From contig CAVDHB010000025.1 of NCBI GenBank assembly GCA_963608705.1, forward strand, positions 1 to 33,109: a stretch of 33,109 nucleotides of DNA, given 5' to 3'. Position 1 is the first letter of the stretch. The number at the start of each line of letters is the position of its first letter. A program made the position numbers and the translations under genes. This stretch comes from CAVDHB01 sp963608705 (GTDB taxonomy: Bacteria; Bacteroidota; Bacteroidia; Bacteroidales; Bacteroidaceae). Positions 1 to 9,206 of this stretch are shown here, in pieces. The notes under the pieces are model-generated. The model was not told the DNA's origin. It was given only the letters and a program-made list of their open reading frames with translations, and did no database searches.

Positions 1-11
1 GGAACGCAAAA

Positions 12-53
12 AAGAGGCTGCGCCGTAAAACCTTAATTACGACACAGCCTCTT
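12..53 (-). terminator. Rho-independent terminator of the NigD-like gene
   Basis: Perfect 9-bp inverted repeat AAGAGGCTG (12-20) and CAGCCTCTT (45-53). Read on the minus strand it is followed by a T-run (positions 13-8). It lies 26 bp past the stop codon of the minus-strand lipoprotein gene and probably ends that transcript. Confidence 0.8.
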
Positions 54-78
54 CTTATTGTCTTATTTCATCCAATGA

Positions 79-960
79 TTACAGCGACAGTCCACTCGTA
101 GCTGTTGCGTCAACAACTTTCACATCTTCATAAGACCTAGAAGGTGTGGAAGAAGTAACTTTCCAGTTATTCATCGGATCATATTTCTCTACCACCACAG
201 TCACCTTCTCCGGGTCACTGCCATTCTGCATCTTATAAGCATTCACTGCATCGGTGATATCAAAAGCACAAGAACCCACTCCTAAATTAATACTACTGGT
301 GTTCTTTGGATCTTTATTGTTTGTATAGCGGTTGAAATATAATTTTAAATTCCCCGCTTTCAAATCGTCTTCTTTATAATGGATGTAGAATAGATTATTA
401 TTCCATATACGCGTCCACGTCATACCCTGCGTGTAATCCACTGAATAAGAAATGTTACTAAACAGTTTATAGTTACCACCATACACTTTATACACAGCAG
501 TGTTTGTCCACTCTCCTACTGTAGCCTGCGTATTTACAGTGTCAGGCAACATAGACGGAACGATATTATTGTAATAGCTTTCATCCAAGGCTGTCACATT
601 GTCACCCTCTCCGTTCTCCAACGGTGTAATACCAATTAATTGAACAGACACAGCACTATTCGTGTTAGTTGTACCCTGCTGTGTATCACTTACATTATAC
701 TGATAAACAATATTGCAAAGTCTTCCGCTTCTCAACCATGTCGGCAATGTCTTGAATTGGTCGATGTTCTGGGCCACAATACGAGTCTTTCCATCCAACG
801 ACAGGAAATACTTGCTCCCCATCGACTCTTCATAGATACAAATTCCCCCACTTTGACGGGTTCCATCGTCATTATTACTCAAGCAAGAAGTCAATGACAT
901 TACGGCCATCAAGACAGCCACCATCACCCCAATCACTCCAAACGATTTCAGTTTCTTCAT
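79..960 (-). CDS. NigD-like lipoprotein
   Basis: This 293-residue exported protein has no enzymatic motif. The N-terminus is a lipoprotein signal: positive residues (MKKLK), a hydrophobic core at about residues 7-22, then the lipobox LTSC with Cys26 as the predicted lipidated residue. The mature part starts with an Asn/Asp-rich tether (SNNDD), usual for Bacteroidetes surface or periplasmic lipoproteins. An N-terminal beta-rich segment (about 35-115) and a longer C-terminal domain resemble the two-domain NigD-like family, named after a gene in the B. fragilis nig bacteriocin cluster; its function is not established. The gene stands alone, with its own terminator at 12-53 and a -7 box at 1010-1018 lying inside the terminator of the upstream murF-alr gene. 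The assignment rests on general pattern, so it could be another DUF lipoprotein family; that it is a lipoprotein is much surer. Confidence 0.7.
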   Translation of the reverse strand: MKKLKSFGVIGVMVAVLMAVMSLTSCLSNNDDGTRQSGGICIYEESMGSKYFLSLDGKTRIVAQNIDQFKTLPTWLRSGRLCNIVYQYNVSDTQQGTTNTNSAVSVQLIGITPLENGEGDNVTALDESYYNNIVPSMLPDTVNTQATVGEWTNTAVYKVYGGNYKLFSNISYSVDYTQGMTWTRIWNNNLFYIHYKEDDLKAGNLKLYFNRYTNNKDPKNTSSINLGVGSCAFDITDAVNAYKMQNGSDPEKVTVVVEKYDPMNNWKVTSSTPSRSYEDVKVVDATATSGLSL

Positions 961-1009
961 TGTTTCGGTTTATTGTTTTAAGTTATTTCGATTGCTAAAC
1001 GTCCTAAGC

Positions 1010-1018
1010 ACAAAAATA
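1010..1018 (-). promoter_or_regulatory. -7 promoter element of the NigD-like gene
   Basis: The minus strand reads TATTTTTGT, a full match to the Bacteroidetes -7 consensus TAnnTTTGY, about 50 bp upstream of the lipoprotein start. No clear TTTG -33 box lies at the right distance. The T-run of the murF-alr terminator supplies this box. Confidence 0.5.
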
Positions 1019-1046
1019 CTGCACTCTCCCCGCAGAGAAAGTGCAG
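1019..1046 (-). terminator. Terminator of murF-alr
   Basis: A 12-bp stem with two G-T pairs, 1019-1030 with 1035-1046, and loop CGCA, is followed on the minus strand by TATTTTTG. It starts 20 bp past the stop of the murF-alr fusion. The plus strand also has a T-run (TTTTT) after the stem, so it may work in both directions. Confidence 0.75.
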
Positions 1047-1065
1047 TTTTTAGGTTTATTAAGAA

Positions 1066-3543
1066 TCAGTCTTGATAATATACACGTTTCACACGCTCGC
1101 TGATACCCGTCAGAATCTCGTAAGGGATTGTCTGCATCGTGTCGCTCAACACCGTCACAGGCAGGTCCTTTCCGAATATTTCCACGGAATCACCCTCCTC
1201 GCAAGGAATGTCAGTCACGTCTATCATACATACGTCCATGCAGATATTCCCCACGTAAGGCGCTTTCCGACCGTTCACCAGACAGTAGCAACGGCCATTA
1301 CCCAAGGCACGGTGCAATCCGTCCGCATAGCCGATAGGAATGGCTGCGATACGGCTGTCTCTTGTCAACACCCCTTTACGGCTGTATCCCACCGTGTCCT
1401 CCTCAGGCACATTGCGAATCTGGAGAATCGTGGTCTTCAACGTGCTGATAGGATGCAACAGACGGTTTCCGTGAGGGTCAATGCCGTACAAGCCCAACCC
1501 CAAACGCACCATGTCCATATGGTATTCCGGGAAACGCTCTATGCCACACGTATTGCAGATATGCCGCAATATCTTGTGCTTGAACGCCGCTTGCAGTTGC
1601 AGGCTCGCCTTGTCATACAGGGCAAACTGATGGCGGGTGAAGTCATCGAACTTGTCCTCGTCCGTCCCCACGAAATGAGAGAACACCGAACGGGGCATGA
1701 TAGCGGTTTGGTGTGTCAAACGGTCTATCAATTCCGGCATATCCTTCTCCGGGTCAAAACCCAGACGGTGCATTCCCGTATCCAGTTTGATATGGCAGGG
1801 GAAATTGGTCACGCCTTCCTTCTCAGCCGCTTTAATCAAGGCGTCCAGCCAACGGAAGCTGTACACTTCCGGCTCCAGATGATACTCGAACATGGTCTTG
1901 AAAGCCGTCATCTCCGGGTTCATTATCATGATATTGCCCGTGATGCCGTTCTTTCGGAGTTCCACCCCTTCATCCGCCACGGCCACAGCCAGGTAGTCCA
2001 CCCGGTGGTCTTGCAGCGTCTTGGCAATCTCCACAGCTCCGGCTCCGTAAGCGGAAGCCTTCACCATACATACCATCTTCGTACCCTCTTTCAGGAAACT
2101 GCGGTAGTAATTCAGGTTGTCCACCACGGCGTTGAGATTAATCTCAAGGATAGTCTCATGCACTTTCTTCACCAGCACATCGGACACCCGGTCGAAATGG
2201 AACTTGCGAGAGCCCTTAATCAGCACCAGCTCGTCGTGCATATCTTTCAATACATCACTTGACAGCAACTCTTCCGTACTCTTGAAGAAATAACTCTCCA
2301 TGGAGAACATCTTCGCACAAGAAGATATATCCTCCCCCACACCAATCAGCTTCTGAATACCTCGCTTGGTGGCCAATTGGGAAAGTTTGCGGTAAAGGGA
2401 AGACGCTTTCTCACCCGTCTGAAGAATGTCGCTGATAATCAAGGTATGTGACTGTTCCTTCTTGCTCGGCCGACGGTTCATGAAGTCCAAGGCTATATCA
2501 AGTGAGTCTATATCGGCGTTATAACTGTCGTTAATGACGGTACATCCCCGTCTGCCTTCTTTCACCTCCAGACGCATGGCCACCGGGTCAAGCCGGGCCA
2601 TCCGTTCCTTGATGTCCTCCTGCGGAATCAACAGATAGAGGCACACGGCCAGACAGTGGATAGCGTCCTCGACAGAAGCGTCGTCCACAAACGGAATACG
2701 TATAGTATCGTCATAGCCCGTACCCAGGTAATGGTAGGAAATCTCCGTGCCATCCGCTTCTTTCTTTACCTTACTTATATATAAAGGAGCATCAGTGTCT
2801 GTACGAGACCATGTAAATTCCTTCACGTTCGTCAGCATGGATTTGGCCACACAGTCCGTGACCATCTCATCGTCGCCATTGTAGATTAACACATCCACTC
2901 CTTTAAACAGCAGCAACTTCTCCATGCACTTCTCTTCCATGGAAGAGAAATTCTCCTGATGCGCTGAGCCAAGATGCGTGAAGACACCGATGGTAGGACG
3001 GATTATTTTCTGCAACCGCTCCATCTCACCCCCTTGGGAGATACCCGCCTCGAAGATACCCACCTGGCTCTGCTCGTTGAGCAACCAGACAGACAAAGGC
3101 ACTCCCGTCTGTGAATTGTAGCTGCGCGGGGAACGTGTTACCTCTTTGGAAGGAGAAATCAGCTGGTAAAGCCACTCCTTCACCATCGTCTTGCCGTTAC
3201 TTCCCGTGACACCTACCACTGGAATATTGAACTCACTCCGGTGATGTGCCGCCAACGTCTGGAGAGCCGTCAAGGTGTCTTTCACCACCAAGAAGTTCGT
3301 GTTCTCGTAAGAAGCCACCTCCTCAGGCAGTTCGTTCACCACGAAATTACGGGTTCCCCTGCGATAGAGGTCGGCGATATAATGATGGCCATCGTTACGC
3401 TTGGTACGGATAGCAAAAAACAATGTCTCCTCCGGGAAACAAAGAGAACGGCTGTCCGTCAGAATCCAGTCGATAGTGGCCGTGGCGCATCCTACTCGTT
3501 CTGCGCCAATGATTTTAGCTATTGATTCAATAGTGTATGACAT
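1066..3543 (-). CDS. murF-alr: Fused UDP-MurNAc-tripeptide:D-Ala-D-Ala ligase / alanine racemase
   Basis: This is a bifunctional cytoplasmic peptidoglycan enzyme of 825 residues. The N-terminal half (about 1-455) is MurF, which joins D-Ala-D-Ala to UDP-MurNAc-tripeptide using ATP; the Mur P-loop GVTGSNGKT is present with Lys118. The C-terminal half (about 460-825) is a fold-III alanine racemase that makes the D-Ala; the PLP lysine is Lys495 in VKASAYGAG, and the C-terminal catalytic region with GNICMD is present. The fusion therefore supplies both substrate and ligase and is a known arrangement in Bacteroidetes. The start chosen is the ATG giving MSYTIESIAK, where MurF homology begins; the reading frame extends 28 codons further upstream but those residues look non-homologous. 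Its first 25 bases overlap the end of the GSCFA gene, which suggests translational coupling. Confidence 0.93.
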   Translation of the reverse strand: MSYTIESIAKIIGAERVGCATATIDWILTDSRSLCFPEETLFFAIRTKRNDGHHYIADLYRRGTRNFVVNELPEEVASYENTNFLVVKDTLTALQTLAAHHRSEFNIPVVGVTGSNGKTMVKEWLYQLISPSKEVTRSPRSYNSQTGVPLSVWLLNEQSQVGIFEAGISQGGEMERLQKIIRPTIGVFTHLGSAHQENFSSMEEKCMEKLLLFKGVDVLIYNGDDEMVTDCVAKSMLTNVKEFTWSRTDTDAPLYISKVKKEADGTEISYHYLGTGYDDTIRIPFVDDASVEDAIHCLAVCLYLLIPQEDIKERMARLDPVAMRLEVKEGRRGCTVINDSYNADIDSLDIALDFMNRRPSKKEQSHTLIISDILQTGEKASSLYRKLSQLATKRGIQKLIGVGEDISSCAKMFSMESYFFKSTEELLSSDVLKDMHDELVLIKGSRKFHFDRVSDVLVKKVHETILEINLNAVVDNLNYYRSFLKEGTKMVCMVKASAYGAGAVEIAKTLQDHRVDYLAVAVADEGVELRKNGITGNIMIMNPEMTAFKTMFEYHLEPEVYSFRWLDALIKAAEKEGVTNFPCHIKLDTGMHRLGFDPEKDMPELIDRLTHQTAIMPRSVFSHFVGTDEDKFDDFTRHQFALYDKASLQLQAAFKHKILRHICNTCGIERFPEYHMDMVRLGLGLYGIDPHGNRLLHPISTLKTTILQIRNVPEEDTVGYSRKGVLTRDSRIAAIPIGYADGLHRALGNGRCYCLVNGRKAPYVGNICMDVCMIDVTDIPCEEGDSVEIFGKDLPVTVLSDTMQTIPYEILTGISERVKRVYYQD

Positions 3544-4529
3544 AAGTTTTGTTCTTTTGAAAGCGAAAGATACGGATATTTTCGTTGAAACGCTTCTATC
3601 CTTAACATTATTTCGTGAAGAAAACATTGATAAACGTCTGTGTCAGGATGAAGCGGACGATGCGACAAGGCTTTGCGTATAGCCGTGTACTCCTTGATAA
3701 TCACACGAGTATCGTCTGTGAAATAAGACTGGCTGAAGCAATCCCACACATACTCCACCGCCTGTGCGGAGGGATGCACCATGTCTTCGGCATAAAAACG
3801 GTAGTCTCTCAACTCGTCCATGACAATCTCGTAAGAAGGGAAATAAAAGCAACGCTCTGGAAAAGCGTTCACCAGCTCATCCACCATCAACAACAAGGCC
3901 GCCTTGCTCAACGCACTTCCGTGCAGACCATACTTCTTATATCGAATCGGACTTACGGTGCAGAGCACTTTCAACGAAGGGAATTTACACCATATCCTTG
4001 AAAGCGACTGTTTCCAAAGCCCGGTCATCTCTTCCACTCCTCCCACGCACTCTTCAAAATTCACACCCGGCACCTTGTGGCAATTAGCCACAACCTCCCC
4101 GCCAGCCTGCGCATAAAGAGGACTGTCTTCTCTTACCTTATAATAATGGTTAGTGCCAAAAGAAAGAATCAACAGTCCGGGATTCGCCCAAAAGCCTTTT
4201 GCCTTCATCGAAGCCTCCTCGATGCTCCAGCGTAATGTCTCCCTATCGGGAGAAGCGAACGAAGTGTCATGCGACCAGCTTCGCCACAAGCCTTCATGGA
4301 AGAACAAACGAGATTCACCACTCCCAGACAGACCGGCATCCAGCATCTGCGCCATCGAAAAGGGATTGTACAACACTCCCGAAGGATTGACCACGCAATC
4401 AAACTTGGCGTCTTGCAGTTTACGGCCAATATGCTCCGAAAAGCAAGAGCCCAATACCATAACCTTATCCTTGTGTGTCAAAGAAAACGTATTCTTCGGC
4501 AACGGAGTATGTAATCTGAAATCCATCAT
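3519..4529 (-). CDS. GSCFA domain-containing protein
   Basis: The protein has 336 residues from the first of two adjacent ATG codons (4527-4529, 4524-4526). The segment MVLGSCFSEHIGRKL near residue 27 contains the Gly-Ser-Cys-Phe motif that names the GSCFA family, a group of uncharacterised proteins with a likely SGNH-hydrolase-like fold. Further features fitting such a fold are the internal FGTNHYYK segment and a late D-x-x-H pair (EDMVHPSAQAVEYVW). No signal peptide is visible, so it is probably cytoplasmic. The open frame extends upstream to 4802, but those codons run antisense into tamB and past this gene's promoter, so the short start is preferred. It overlaps murF-alr by 25 bp and is probably co-transcribed with it, which hints at a cell-envelope role; this is inference. 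Confidence 0.85.
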   Translation of the reverse strand: MMDFRLHTPLPKNTFSLTHKDKVMVLGSCFSEHIGRKLQDAKFDCVVNPSGVLYNPFSMAQMLDAGLSGSGESRLFFHEGLWRSWSHDTSFASPDRETLRWSIEEASMKAKGFWANPGLLILSFGTNHYYKVREDSPLYAQAGGEVVANCHKVPGVNFEECVGGVEEMTGLWKQSLSRIWCKFPSLKVLCTVSPIRYKKYGLHGSALSKAALLLMVDELVNAFPERCFYFPSYEIVMDELRDYRFYAEDMVHPSAQAVEYVWDCFSQSYFTDDTRVIIKEYTAIRKALSHRPLHPDTDVYQCFLHEIMLRIEAFQRKYPYLSLSKEQNLCHTLLNQ

Positions 4530-4568
4530 CACACGTCTGTCAATATTGCAAAAACTTCTTATAATTCT

Positions 4569-4577
4569 GCAAAGATG
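4569..4577 (-). promoter_or_regulatory. -7 element for GSCFA/murF-alr
   Basis: The minus strand reads CATCTTTGC, eight of nine matches to TAnnTTTGY, 40 bp upstream of the GSCFA start. It faces away from the tamB promoter about 45 bp to the right, forming a divergent promoter region. Confidence 0.45.
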
Positions 4578-4621
4578 AGAATAAAGACGCAATAAACCCC
4601 TCTGCGCATTGTTTTTTTTCG

Positions 4622-4630
4622 TAATTTTGT
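4622..4630 (+). promoter_or_regulatory. -7 element for tamB
   Basis: TAATTTTGT fits TAnnTTTGY exactly. Transcription would begin near 4636, leaving only a very short leader before the region where the TamB membrane segment starts to be encoded (about 4659). No good -33 box is seen. Confidence 0.5.
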
Positions 4631-4703
4631 GACTAAATAAACGTAACGAAGAAACGCTATCAAAACATTTAAACATATAGTCCGCTTCATTGTATTCTTC
4701 CTT

Positions 4704-7700
4704 TTGGGAGCTTACATCTTGCTGATTGGACTCTTCCATATACCCTATTTCCAACGTGAAGCCTGTCGTGTGGCTTCGGCGGAACTGAGCCAGTACCTTC
4801 AAACGAAAGTCCGTGTGGAAGGTATCGATGTGGGACTGCTCAACCGGCTTGTACTCAATGGACTGTATGTGGAAGACCAGCAGAAGGAACTCTTGCTAAA
4901 AGCGTCTCTTGTGTCGGGGAAAATAGAGGTCATGCCCTTGTTGTTTGACGGGAAGATACGCATCAGCAGTATACAATTATTTAATTTCCACGCCAATGTA
5001 TATAAGGATACCCCAGAAGGCAAGACCAACCTGCAATTCCTCATTGACAAATTCACCTCGAAGAAGCCCAAGAAGAAAACGCCCTTGGACTTGCGCTTCA
5101 ACTCCGTGCTGATACGAGGCGGAAACGCTGACTTCAATCTACGCTACAAGCCTTATACTCCGGGCAAATTCAATCCCTCACACGTGAAGTTACAAGACCT
5201 TACCGCCAACCTCTCAGTGAAAGTATTGACAAACGACTCGTTGAATGTGTACATAAGGCAGCTGTCATTGAAAGAAGGATGCGGACTCTCGTTGCAAAAG
5301 ATGTCGGGCAAGTTCACCGCAAACAAGACAATGGCTCAACTGACCAGGCTGAAAATACATCTGCCCGGCAGCAAGATAAGCATCCCCGCAGCCTCTTTCG
5401 GCTATGACCTCTCCCAAGGGAAAGACTTTCTAAAGACACTCTCTTTCAAGGCGGGCATAGAGGATTCGCATGTGACACCGGCAGACATACGCTATGTCGT
5501 TCCGGCCTTGTCAGCCTTTGACGACCCGTTGTTCCTCAGCCTTTCCGCCAGCGGGAATCTCCGCCAGATTGCAGTTCCACGACTGAAAATACATACCGAG
5601 AACCACGACATAGACATCCTGCTTTCAGGACGTGTGAACCTGCGTCCCCAACCCTCCGTCACGGCGGACATCCGCACCTGTACGTTGACTTCCACCGGCA
5701 TCCGTTTCCTGTGGAACGAGCTTTCTCCTAAAAAGAAAGACTTGCCTCCCATCGTCTCCCGGCTGGGAAATATCTCCTACCAGGGAAAACTGCGATTCCG
5801 CAAACCGGCACTGTCCGTGGCAGGAAAGCTGCACACAGGACTGGGAACCATCGATGCCCGAATGGACATGACACTCAAAAAGGCGTTCAAAGGAGACATC
5901 CAGACCAAAGGGTTTCTGTTAGGCAGACTGTTGGACAACCAGAAACTCAACCACATAGCCTTTTCGCTGCACACCCAGGGGAATATGGACAAGGGTAAAC
6001 TCACCGCAGTCAGTCTTAAAGGAGACATCTCCGACTTCGATTTCAACCAGTACCGCTACCACCATGTCAATGTGGACGGGCAGTACCGCCACGGCGGATT
6101 CGCCGGACAACTCCGCCTGAACGACCACAACGGAAATCTTTTCGTAAAAGGGAACTTCAACATGGCTCGCAAGATACCCGTCTTCAATATCGAGGCACAA
6201 TTGAAGGGTTTCAATCCTCATGCCCTGCGGCTTACCCCAAAGATGAAGGACACTCGTTTCGAGGCAAAGCTGGCGGCGAACTTCCAAGGCAACTCCATCA
6301 ACAATCTTGACGGACTCATACAGTTGGAGGATTTCAAAGTCGTCACCTCCCAGCAAACGTTCCAAATGGGAAACACCTGGCTGAAAGGCGAAAAGCAAAA
6401 CGGGAAACGTATTGTCACCCTGCACAGTCCGTACCTGAAAGCGATAGTGAGGGGAAACTATACCTACGCCACCTTGCCAGCCAGTCTCATGCGGATTGCA
6501 CAGGAGAACCTGCCCACCCTGCTCAAAGGAAGGAAACTCCCCCACACTTCCAACGATTTCGACTTCACGCTGACCGTGGACAGCCTTACTCCTCTCAGAG
6601 AATTGCTGCACAAAGACATCCGGCTGCATCAACCGCTCACGCTGAAAGGCTATGTGGACGACCGCCAACGGAAAATGCGCATGGAAGGACACATTCCCTC
6701 CTTTGAATACAATGGCGGACGCTTCGAGACAGGCAGGATTCTATGCGACAACGAGGGTGGACAGCTACATTTGTCCGCTCAGCTGGGCAAATACTTCAAA
6801 GGCACCTCCCTCGTCAGTTTTTCCACCGACATCAAAGCCCATGACGACCATCTGGACACCTCTCTCCGATGGGGAAACGACAAAGCCACCACTTATAGCG
6901 GAGAATTGAATTCCACCATACACTTTCTGAAAGAAGAAGGGAAGGACATGGCGACCACTGTACGCATCAAACCCTCCGAAGTCATCATAGAGGATTCCGT
7001 CTGGAATATCCATCCCGCCCTGGTACGCATCGAGAAGAAACACATCGAAGTGGAAGATTTCCTCTTTGAGCATGGAGACCAGCATATCGGCATCAACGGC
7101 ACACTGTCTCCCCGCAGCGAGGACTCCTTGACGGTAGACCTGAAACGTGTCAACCTGCAATACATCTTCGACATCGTGAATTTCCATACTGTGGACTTCA
7201 CCGGATATGCCACCGGGAAAGCCTACGTGAAGAACGTGTTCAGCGGGAAACCCGACGCATACACTAATCTCCATGTAAGCGACTTTCATTTCAACAGAGC
7301 CTACATGGGAGAGATGGATGTGTTCAGCAAATGGGACCGCAGTCTGCAAGGCGTGTACTTGGACGCTCATATCAAGGAAGGAGACATCAGCACCACCACT
7401 GTCAAAGGCTACGTGTCTCCGCCCCGTAAATACCTCGACCTGTTGGTGACTGCAAACAACTCCAACGGAGCGTTCATACAGGAGTACACAGACGGCATAT
7501 TCTCCGACGTGGCTGGAAGAATAAGAGGATATGTCAGGGTATACGGACAGCTGCGGAAAGTGAACATGGAGGGAGACGCACGAGCCGATATGCAGATGAA
7601 GGTGGACGTGCTGAACACTACTTACCGCATGAAGAACCAACACATCCAGCTGCGTCCGAACATCGTGGAGTTCATGAACGACACCATCCAAGACGAACGG

Positions 7701-9077
7701 GGACACAAAGGTCTTGTACAGGGTGCCCTGCACCACAATTTCCTGCACGACTTGACCTACGATTTCCGTATCTCCGCCGCTGATTTAATGTGTTACAACC
7801 AGAAAGAAGCGGATACCCTGCCCTTCTGCGGCACCATCAACGGGTCGGGCGTGGTGAACATTGACGGAAAAGCCGGACAACTGAACGTGAACCTGAACTT
7901 CACCCCCACCCGTGGCACGGAGTTCGTGTATATCACCGGCAAAACAGGCGCAGCGTCTGCCGCCGACAACAACTTCATCACCTTCCGCGACAAGACACCC
8001 CGACGGGAACAACCGTGGATAGAGGAACAAAACAGCACCATACAAGAAGAAATGCCCGCAGGCGCACCCGACATCCACATGAACTTCGTCATGCACATCA
8101 CCCCGGACGCTCACCTGAAGGTCATCATCGACCCTTTGTCCGGCGACTACATCACCGCCACGGGTACGGGCACCTTGGAAGCCTCGTGGTACAACAAAGG
8201 GAAGTTCCAGATGTACGGCACTTACCAGATAGACCATGGAAACTACAAGTTCACGCTTCAACAAGTCATCCACAAGGACTTCGCCGTAGCCAAAGGCGGA
8301 CAAGTACATTTCACAGGCGACCCCTTCAATGCGGAAATGGACTTGCAAGGCATCTATACCGTCCCGTCCGTCTCGCTCAATGACCTGATCCCAGGCATGA
8401 GCTTCAAACAGAACAACGTAAGGGTGAACTGTCTGATGAATCTCAGCGGCCCTATCCAAAAGCCGGAAATAAAATTCGACCTCGCCCTTCCCTCCGTGAG
8501 TGAGGAAGAGCAGGAGCTGGTACACAGCGCCATCAGCACGGAAGAGCAAATGAACATGCAGATACTCTATCTGCTGGGAGTGGGAAGATTCTACACCTAC
8601 GACTATGTGAACGCCAATACCAACCAGTCTCAATCAGCGATGAACTCTCTGTTGTCCAGCACCTTAAGCGGACAGTTAAACCAGTTCCTCTCCCGTTCCC
8701 TCAACCTGCACAACTGGAACTTCGGAGCAAACCTGGCCACGGGAGACCGAGGCTGGAGCGACATGGACATAGAAGGCATCCTGTCCGGCAGTCTGCTGAA
8801 CAACCGCTTGCTCATTAACGGAAACTTCGGCTACAAGGAGAACTCTCTCAACACCCTCAACAACAGCAACTTCATCGGAGACTTCGATGTGCAATGGCTC
8901 ATCAACCGCAGCGGAACCGTCAGTCTGAAAGCCTACAACAAGTCCAACGACCGCTACTTCTCCCGTTCCACGCTGTACACACAGGGTATCGGTATCATGC
9001 TGCAAAGAGAGTTCGACTCTTGGAGACAATTGTGGATTTTCAATCGAAAGAAGAAACAGAAACAAACTGGTAATTAG
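4704..9077 (+). CDS. TamB-like translocation and assembly module protein (DUF490)
   Basis: This 1457-residue envelope protein has the architecture of TamB: one N-terminal membrane anchor, then a very long stretch of beta-strand repeats predicted to form a hydrophobic groove across the periplasm, and a conserved C-terminal DUF490/TamB domain (about 1080-1450). TamB-family proteins help insert outer-membrane proteins or move lipids between membranes. Length is usual for Bacteroidetes members. The start is doubtful: the TTG at 4704 is the only standard start in frame, but it cuts through the transmembrane helix. In-frame codons from about 4659 (IKTFKHIVRFIVFFL) encode a more convincing cationic plus hydrophobic N-terminus without any ATG, GTG or TTG before that point. 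The gene is monocistronic, divergent from GSCFA/murF-alr, and 129 bp before the metal ATPase. Confidence 0.9.
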   Translation: MGAYILLIGLFHIPYFQREACRVASAELSQYLQTKVRVEGIDVGLLNRLVLNGLYVEDQQKELLLKASLVSGKIEVMPLLFDGKIRISSIQLFNFHANVYKDTPEGKTNLQFLIDKFTSKKPKKKTPLDLRFNSVLIRGGNADFNLRYKPYTPGKFNPSHVKLQDLTANLSVKVLTNDSLNVYIRQLSLKEGCGLSLQKMSGKFTANKTMAQLTRLKIHLPGSKISIPAASFGYDLSQGKDFLKTLSFKAGIEDSHVTPADIRYVVPALSAFDDPLFLSLSASGNLRQIAVPRLKIHTENHDIDILLSGRVNLRPQPSVTADIRTCTLTSTGIRFLWNELSPKKKDLPPIVSRLGNISYQGKLRFRKPALSVAGKLHTGLGTIDARMDMTLKKAFKGDIQTKGFLLGRLLDNQKLNHIAFSLHTQGNMDKGKLTAVSLKGDISDFDFNQYRYHHVNVDGQYRHGGFAGQLRLNDHNGNLFVKGNFNMARKIPVFNIEAQLKGFNPHALRLTPKMKDTRFEAKLAANFQGNSINNLDGLIQLEDFKVVTSQQTFQMGNTWLKGEKQNGKRIVTLHSPYLKAIVRGNYTYATLPASLMRIAQENLPTLLKGRKLPHTSNDFDFTLTVDSLTPLRELLHKDIRLHQPLTLKGYVDDRQRKMRMEGHIPSFEYNGGRFETGRILCDNEGGQLHLSAQLGKYFKGTSLVSFSTDIKAHDDHLDTSLRWGNDKATTYSGELNSTIHFLKEEGKDMATTVRIKPSEVIIEDSVWNIHPALVRIEKKHIEVEDFLFEHGDQHIGINGTLSPRSEDSLTVDLKRVNLQYIFDIVNFHTVDFTGYATGKAYVKNVFSGKPDAYTNLHVSDFHFNRAYMGEMDVFSKWDRSLQGVYLDAHIKEGDISTTTVKGYVSPPRKYLDLLVTANNSNGAFIQEYTDGIFSDVAGRIRGYVRVYGQLRKVNMEGDARADMQMKVDVLNTTYRMKNQHIQLRPNIVEFMNDTIQDERGHKGLVQGALHHNFLHDLTYDFRISAADLMCYNQKEADTLPFCGTINGSGVVNIDGKAGQLNVNLNFTPTRGTEFVYITGKTGAASAADNNFITFRDKTPRREQPWIEEQNSTIQEEMPAGAPDIHMNFVMHITPDAHLKVIIDPLSGDYITATGTGTLEASWYNKGKFQMYGTYQIDHGNYKFTLQQVIHKDFAVAKGGQVHFTGDPFNAEMDLQGIYTVPSVSLNDLIPGMSFKQNNVRVNCLMNLSGPIQKPEIKFDLALPSVSEEEQELVHSAISTEEQMNMQILYLLGVGRFYTYDYVNANTNQSQSAMNSLLSSTLSGQLNQFLSRSLNLHNWNFGANLATGDRGWSDMDIEGILSGSLLNNRLLINGNFGYKENSLNTLNNSNFIGDFDVQWLINRSGTVSLKAYNKSNDRYFSRSTLYTQGIGIMLQREFDSWRQLWIFNRKKKQKQTGN

Positions 9078-9142
9078 TGTATGTGTGTCGCTGTCGAAGC
9101 TAAACGAAGTAGTCAATAAAGAAAGTCAATACGCCCAATCTT

Positions 9143-9157
9143 TGCAACCAAGTTGCA
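9143..9157. promoter_or_regulatory. Candidate operator palindrome upstream of the metal ATPase
   Basis: Perfect inverted repeat TGCAAC-CAA-GTTGCA, ending 12 bp before the -7 box at 9170-9178, so it covers the -33 region. This is where a metal-responsive repressor or MerR-type activator could bind. No regulator gene is adjacent; the role is inferred from position. Confidence 0.35.
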
Positions 9158-9169
9158 CAAGATATTCCT

Positions 9170-9178
9170 TACCTTTGC
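9170..9178 (+). promoter_or_regulatory. -7 element for the metal P-type ATPase
   Basis: TACCTTTGC matches TAnnTTTGY fully and lies 28 bp before the ATG at 9207. The nearest TTG (9153-9155) is only 14 bp away instead of about 20, so the -33 box is poor, which is typical of an activated promoter. Confidence 0.6.
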
Positions 9179-9206
9179 GTCCGTGAAACCAAAACGATTG
9201 TAAGCG

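Noticed and set aside
1072..2262. 396-codon open frame on the plus strand
   Set aside because: It runs antisense through the alanine racemase half of murF-alr, its protein is His/Arg/Gln-rich without family features, and it has no promoter. It is a shadow of a real gene.
5919..8633. Several long minus-strand frames inside tamB (for example 5919-6692, 6765-7748, 7785-8633)
   Set aside because: They are Val/His-rich antisense shadows of one continuous, well-supported TamB coding sequence.
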